In this document: positions 6,535 to 7,502 of the stretch, in pieces
Layout: each line of letters opens with the position of its first letter
Position numbering within the stretch: position 1 is the first letter of the stretch
Assembly (NCBI GenBank): GCA_937868245.1
Contig: CALMMI010000331.1
Location: 1-7,502 of the forward strand
Direction of reading: 5' to 3'
DNA: 7,502 nucleotides
From: an uncultured Ignavibacteria bacterium
GTDB lineage: Bacteria > Bacteroidota > Ignavibacteria > Kapaibacteriales > UBA961
Program-made: the position numbers and the translations under genes
The notes under the pieces: generated by a model
The model's database searches: none
What the model was told of the DNA's origin: nothing
What the model saw: only the letters and a program-made list of their open reading frames with translations

Positions 6535-7502
6535 ATGAGGACTCTTTTTACTATTTTTTTTCTACTATTAATTGCATCTCCCCTCTATTCCCAAGAATTG
6601 GAAGAATGGTATTCACTTTCAAATACAAGTGCCGCAGGAGTAAGTTATCTTCCGGGATTTAGTGCCGAAGGAGGTATGAATGCTATTACCGTAGGCAACA
6701 TGCCTAATAGCCCTACATGGTTTAACCGATTCCCTTTTGATACTGTCAACCAATTTTCATGGTCACCAAATAAAGGCTCGGCAGTAGTCAACCAGGCAGA
6801 TTTCAACGGAGATGGAATTATGGATTATATTGATTTTAACGGTTTCGTTTACAAAGGGATACAGAAGAACCAACCTCCTGAAAAAACACCTGTTGCACAA
6901 TATAAATTTACCCAAGGTGAGTTTAGTAGCCAATCACAGTATTCAATTATGGATGTTAACAAAGATGGCAACGATGATATGGTTATTTGTGAACAATCAT
7001 CAGGAGCAAGCGCAGTACTATTAGGAGACAGAGACCTTACCAAAATGAAAATGGTTTCGATTGAAAAGCAATCCAATCCTCAAGAAATCCCTGTATGTGC
7101 ATTCGCAAATTCTGAAGGGAAGGCACGACGAATAATATATCGTACTAATCTGGAAACGAAGTTTGAGGGTTTTGCTCTTCAATCAATTAATATTAGAGCT
7201 GCAAATGATACACTTAAAGCCGATGTTTTCGATTTACACAATATTGGTCATTATTCTAAAAACTACAACTCATCATGGTATTTTTTTAATTTACCATCAG
7301 CACATTTATACACAAGCAAGAAATATAATGAGCTTTCATTTATATTTCGGGAAAGTCATGATTATCCTGTTATGTTTGATACTAACCGGGTGTATAACAT
7401 AGAAAACGATTCTATGAAATATGCACTATCTTACCCAGTAGTAATTACTCCTGCATGGTTTGGGGGACTAAATACAAGTGTTGATGAAGATGACAAGGAA
7501 GA
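6535..7502 (+). CDS. Secreted protein with FG-GAP/VCBS-like calcium loops (3' end cut off)
   Basis: From ATG 6535 the frame is open for 322 codons and two further bases to the window edge, with no stop. AGGG lies six bases upstream of the start. Residues 1-20 (MRTLFTIFFLLLIASPLYSQ) are a clear signal peptide, with cleavage probably near residue 19 or 20, so the product is exported. Two Asp-rich loops fit the DxNxDGxxD calcium-binding pattern of FG-GAP/VCBS beta-propeller repeats: DFNGDGIMD (89-97) and DVNKDGNDD (140-148), 51 residues apart as expected for successive blades. Residues from about 170 to 322 have no family I recognise; they contain aromatic- and Asn-rich stretches, and the window closes on an acidic run (VDEDDKE). 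Such proteins are often surface or adhesin-like, and in Bacteroidota often end in a type IX sorting domain, which would lie beyond this window. The gene probably has its own promoter, since a strong hairpin separates it from the macroglobulin gene. Export and repeat type are well supported; function is unknown. Confidence 0.85.
   Translation, partial: MRTLFTIFFLLLIASPLYSQELEEWYSLSNTSAAGVSYLPGFSAEGGMNAITVGNMPNSPTWFNRFPFDTVNQFSWSPNKGSAVVNQADFNGDGIMDYIDFNGFVYKGIQKNQPPEKTPVAQYKFTQGEFSSQSQYSIMDVNKDGNDDMVICEQSSGASAVLLGDRDLTKMKMVSIEKQSNPQEIPVCAFANSEGKARRIIYRTNLETKFEGFALQSINIRAANDTLKADVFDLHNIGHYSKNYNSSWYFFNLPSAHLYTSKKYNELSFIFRESHDYPVMFDTNRVYNIENDSMKYALSYPVVITPAWFGGLNTSVDEDDKE

Noticed and set aside
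6483..6662. Plus-strand frame of about 60 codons starting at ATG 6483 and overlapping the start of the FG-GAP-like gene
   Set aside because: No ribosome site and no recognisable sequence; the frame at 6535 has a signal peptide and calcium-loop motifs.

Overview
The window fits an AT-rich genome of the Bacteroidota/Chlorobiota (FCB) group. This is an inference. It rests on the style of the alpha-2-macroglobulin lipoprotein, a signal-peptide-bearing patatin of the PlpD type, a secreted protein with FG-GAP/VCBS-like Asp-rich loops, weak or absent Shine-Dalgarno sites, and a TAnnTTTG promoter-like box. No rRNA, tRNA, phage, transposon, CRISPR or restriction gene is visible. All three genes encode exported proteins, so this is a piece of cell-envelope gene content.

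Layout. (1) 1-377, minus strand: the N-terminal 125 codons of a patatin-like phospholipase with a signal peptide, GGGSRG oxyanion loop and GTSIG nucleophile elbow. It runs off the left edge. (2) 378-894: a 517-bp divergent intergenic region with no credible gene. It holds several inverted repeats, including a 9-bp-stem hairpin (561-592), two TGTA-N-TACA dyads (645-653, 674-682), and a TTTGCA-T-TGCAAA dyad (808-820) overlapping a promoter-like box. (3) 895-6291, plus strand: one very large gene for a 1798-residue alpha-2-macroglobulin lipoprotein with an intact thioester motif (GCVEQ). (4) 6292-6534: a 243-bp gap with a 12-bp-stem hairpin (6348-6374), probably a terminator, and a 15-bp perfect dyad just before the next gene. 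(5) 6535-7502, plus strand: a secreted protein with two DxNxDGxxD calcium-loop motifs, open at the right edge.

How they may work together. The macroglobulin is expected to be a periplasmic or membrane-anchored trap for foreign proteases. The patatin is divergently transcribed and shares its upstream region, so joint regulation is possible but not shown. The downstream protein is separated by a strong hairpin and is probably its own transcription unit. The penicillin-binding protein 1C gene (pbpC), often the neighbour of this macroglobulin family, is not in the window. I see no clear new multi-gene system. The most useful leads are the regulatory dyads, the Tyr-rich insert and basic bait-like segment of the macroglobulin, and the uncharacterised secreted protein at the right edge.
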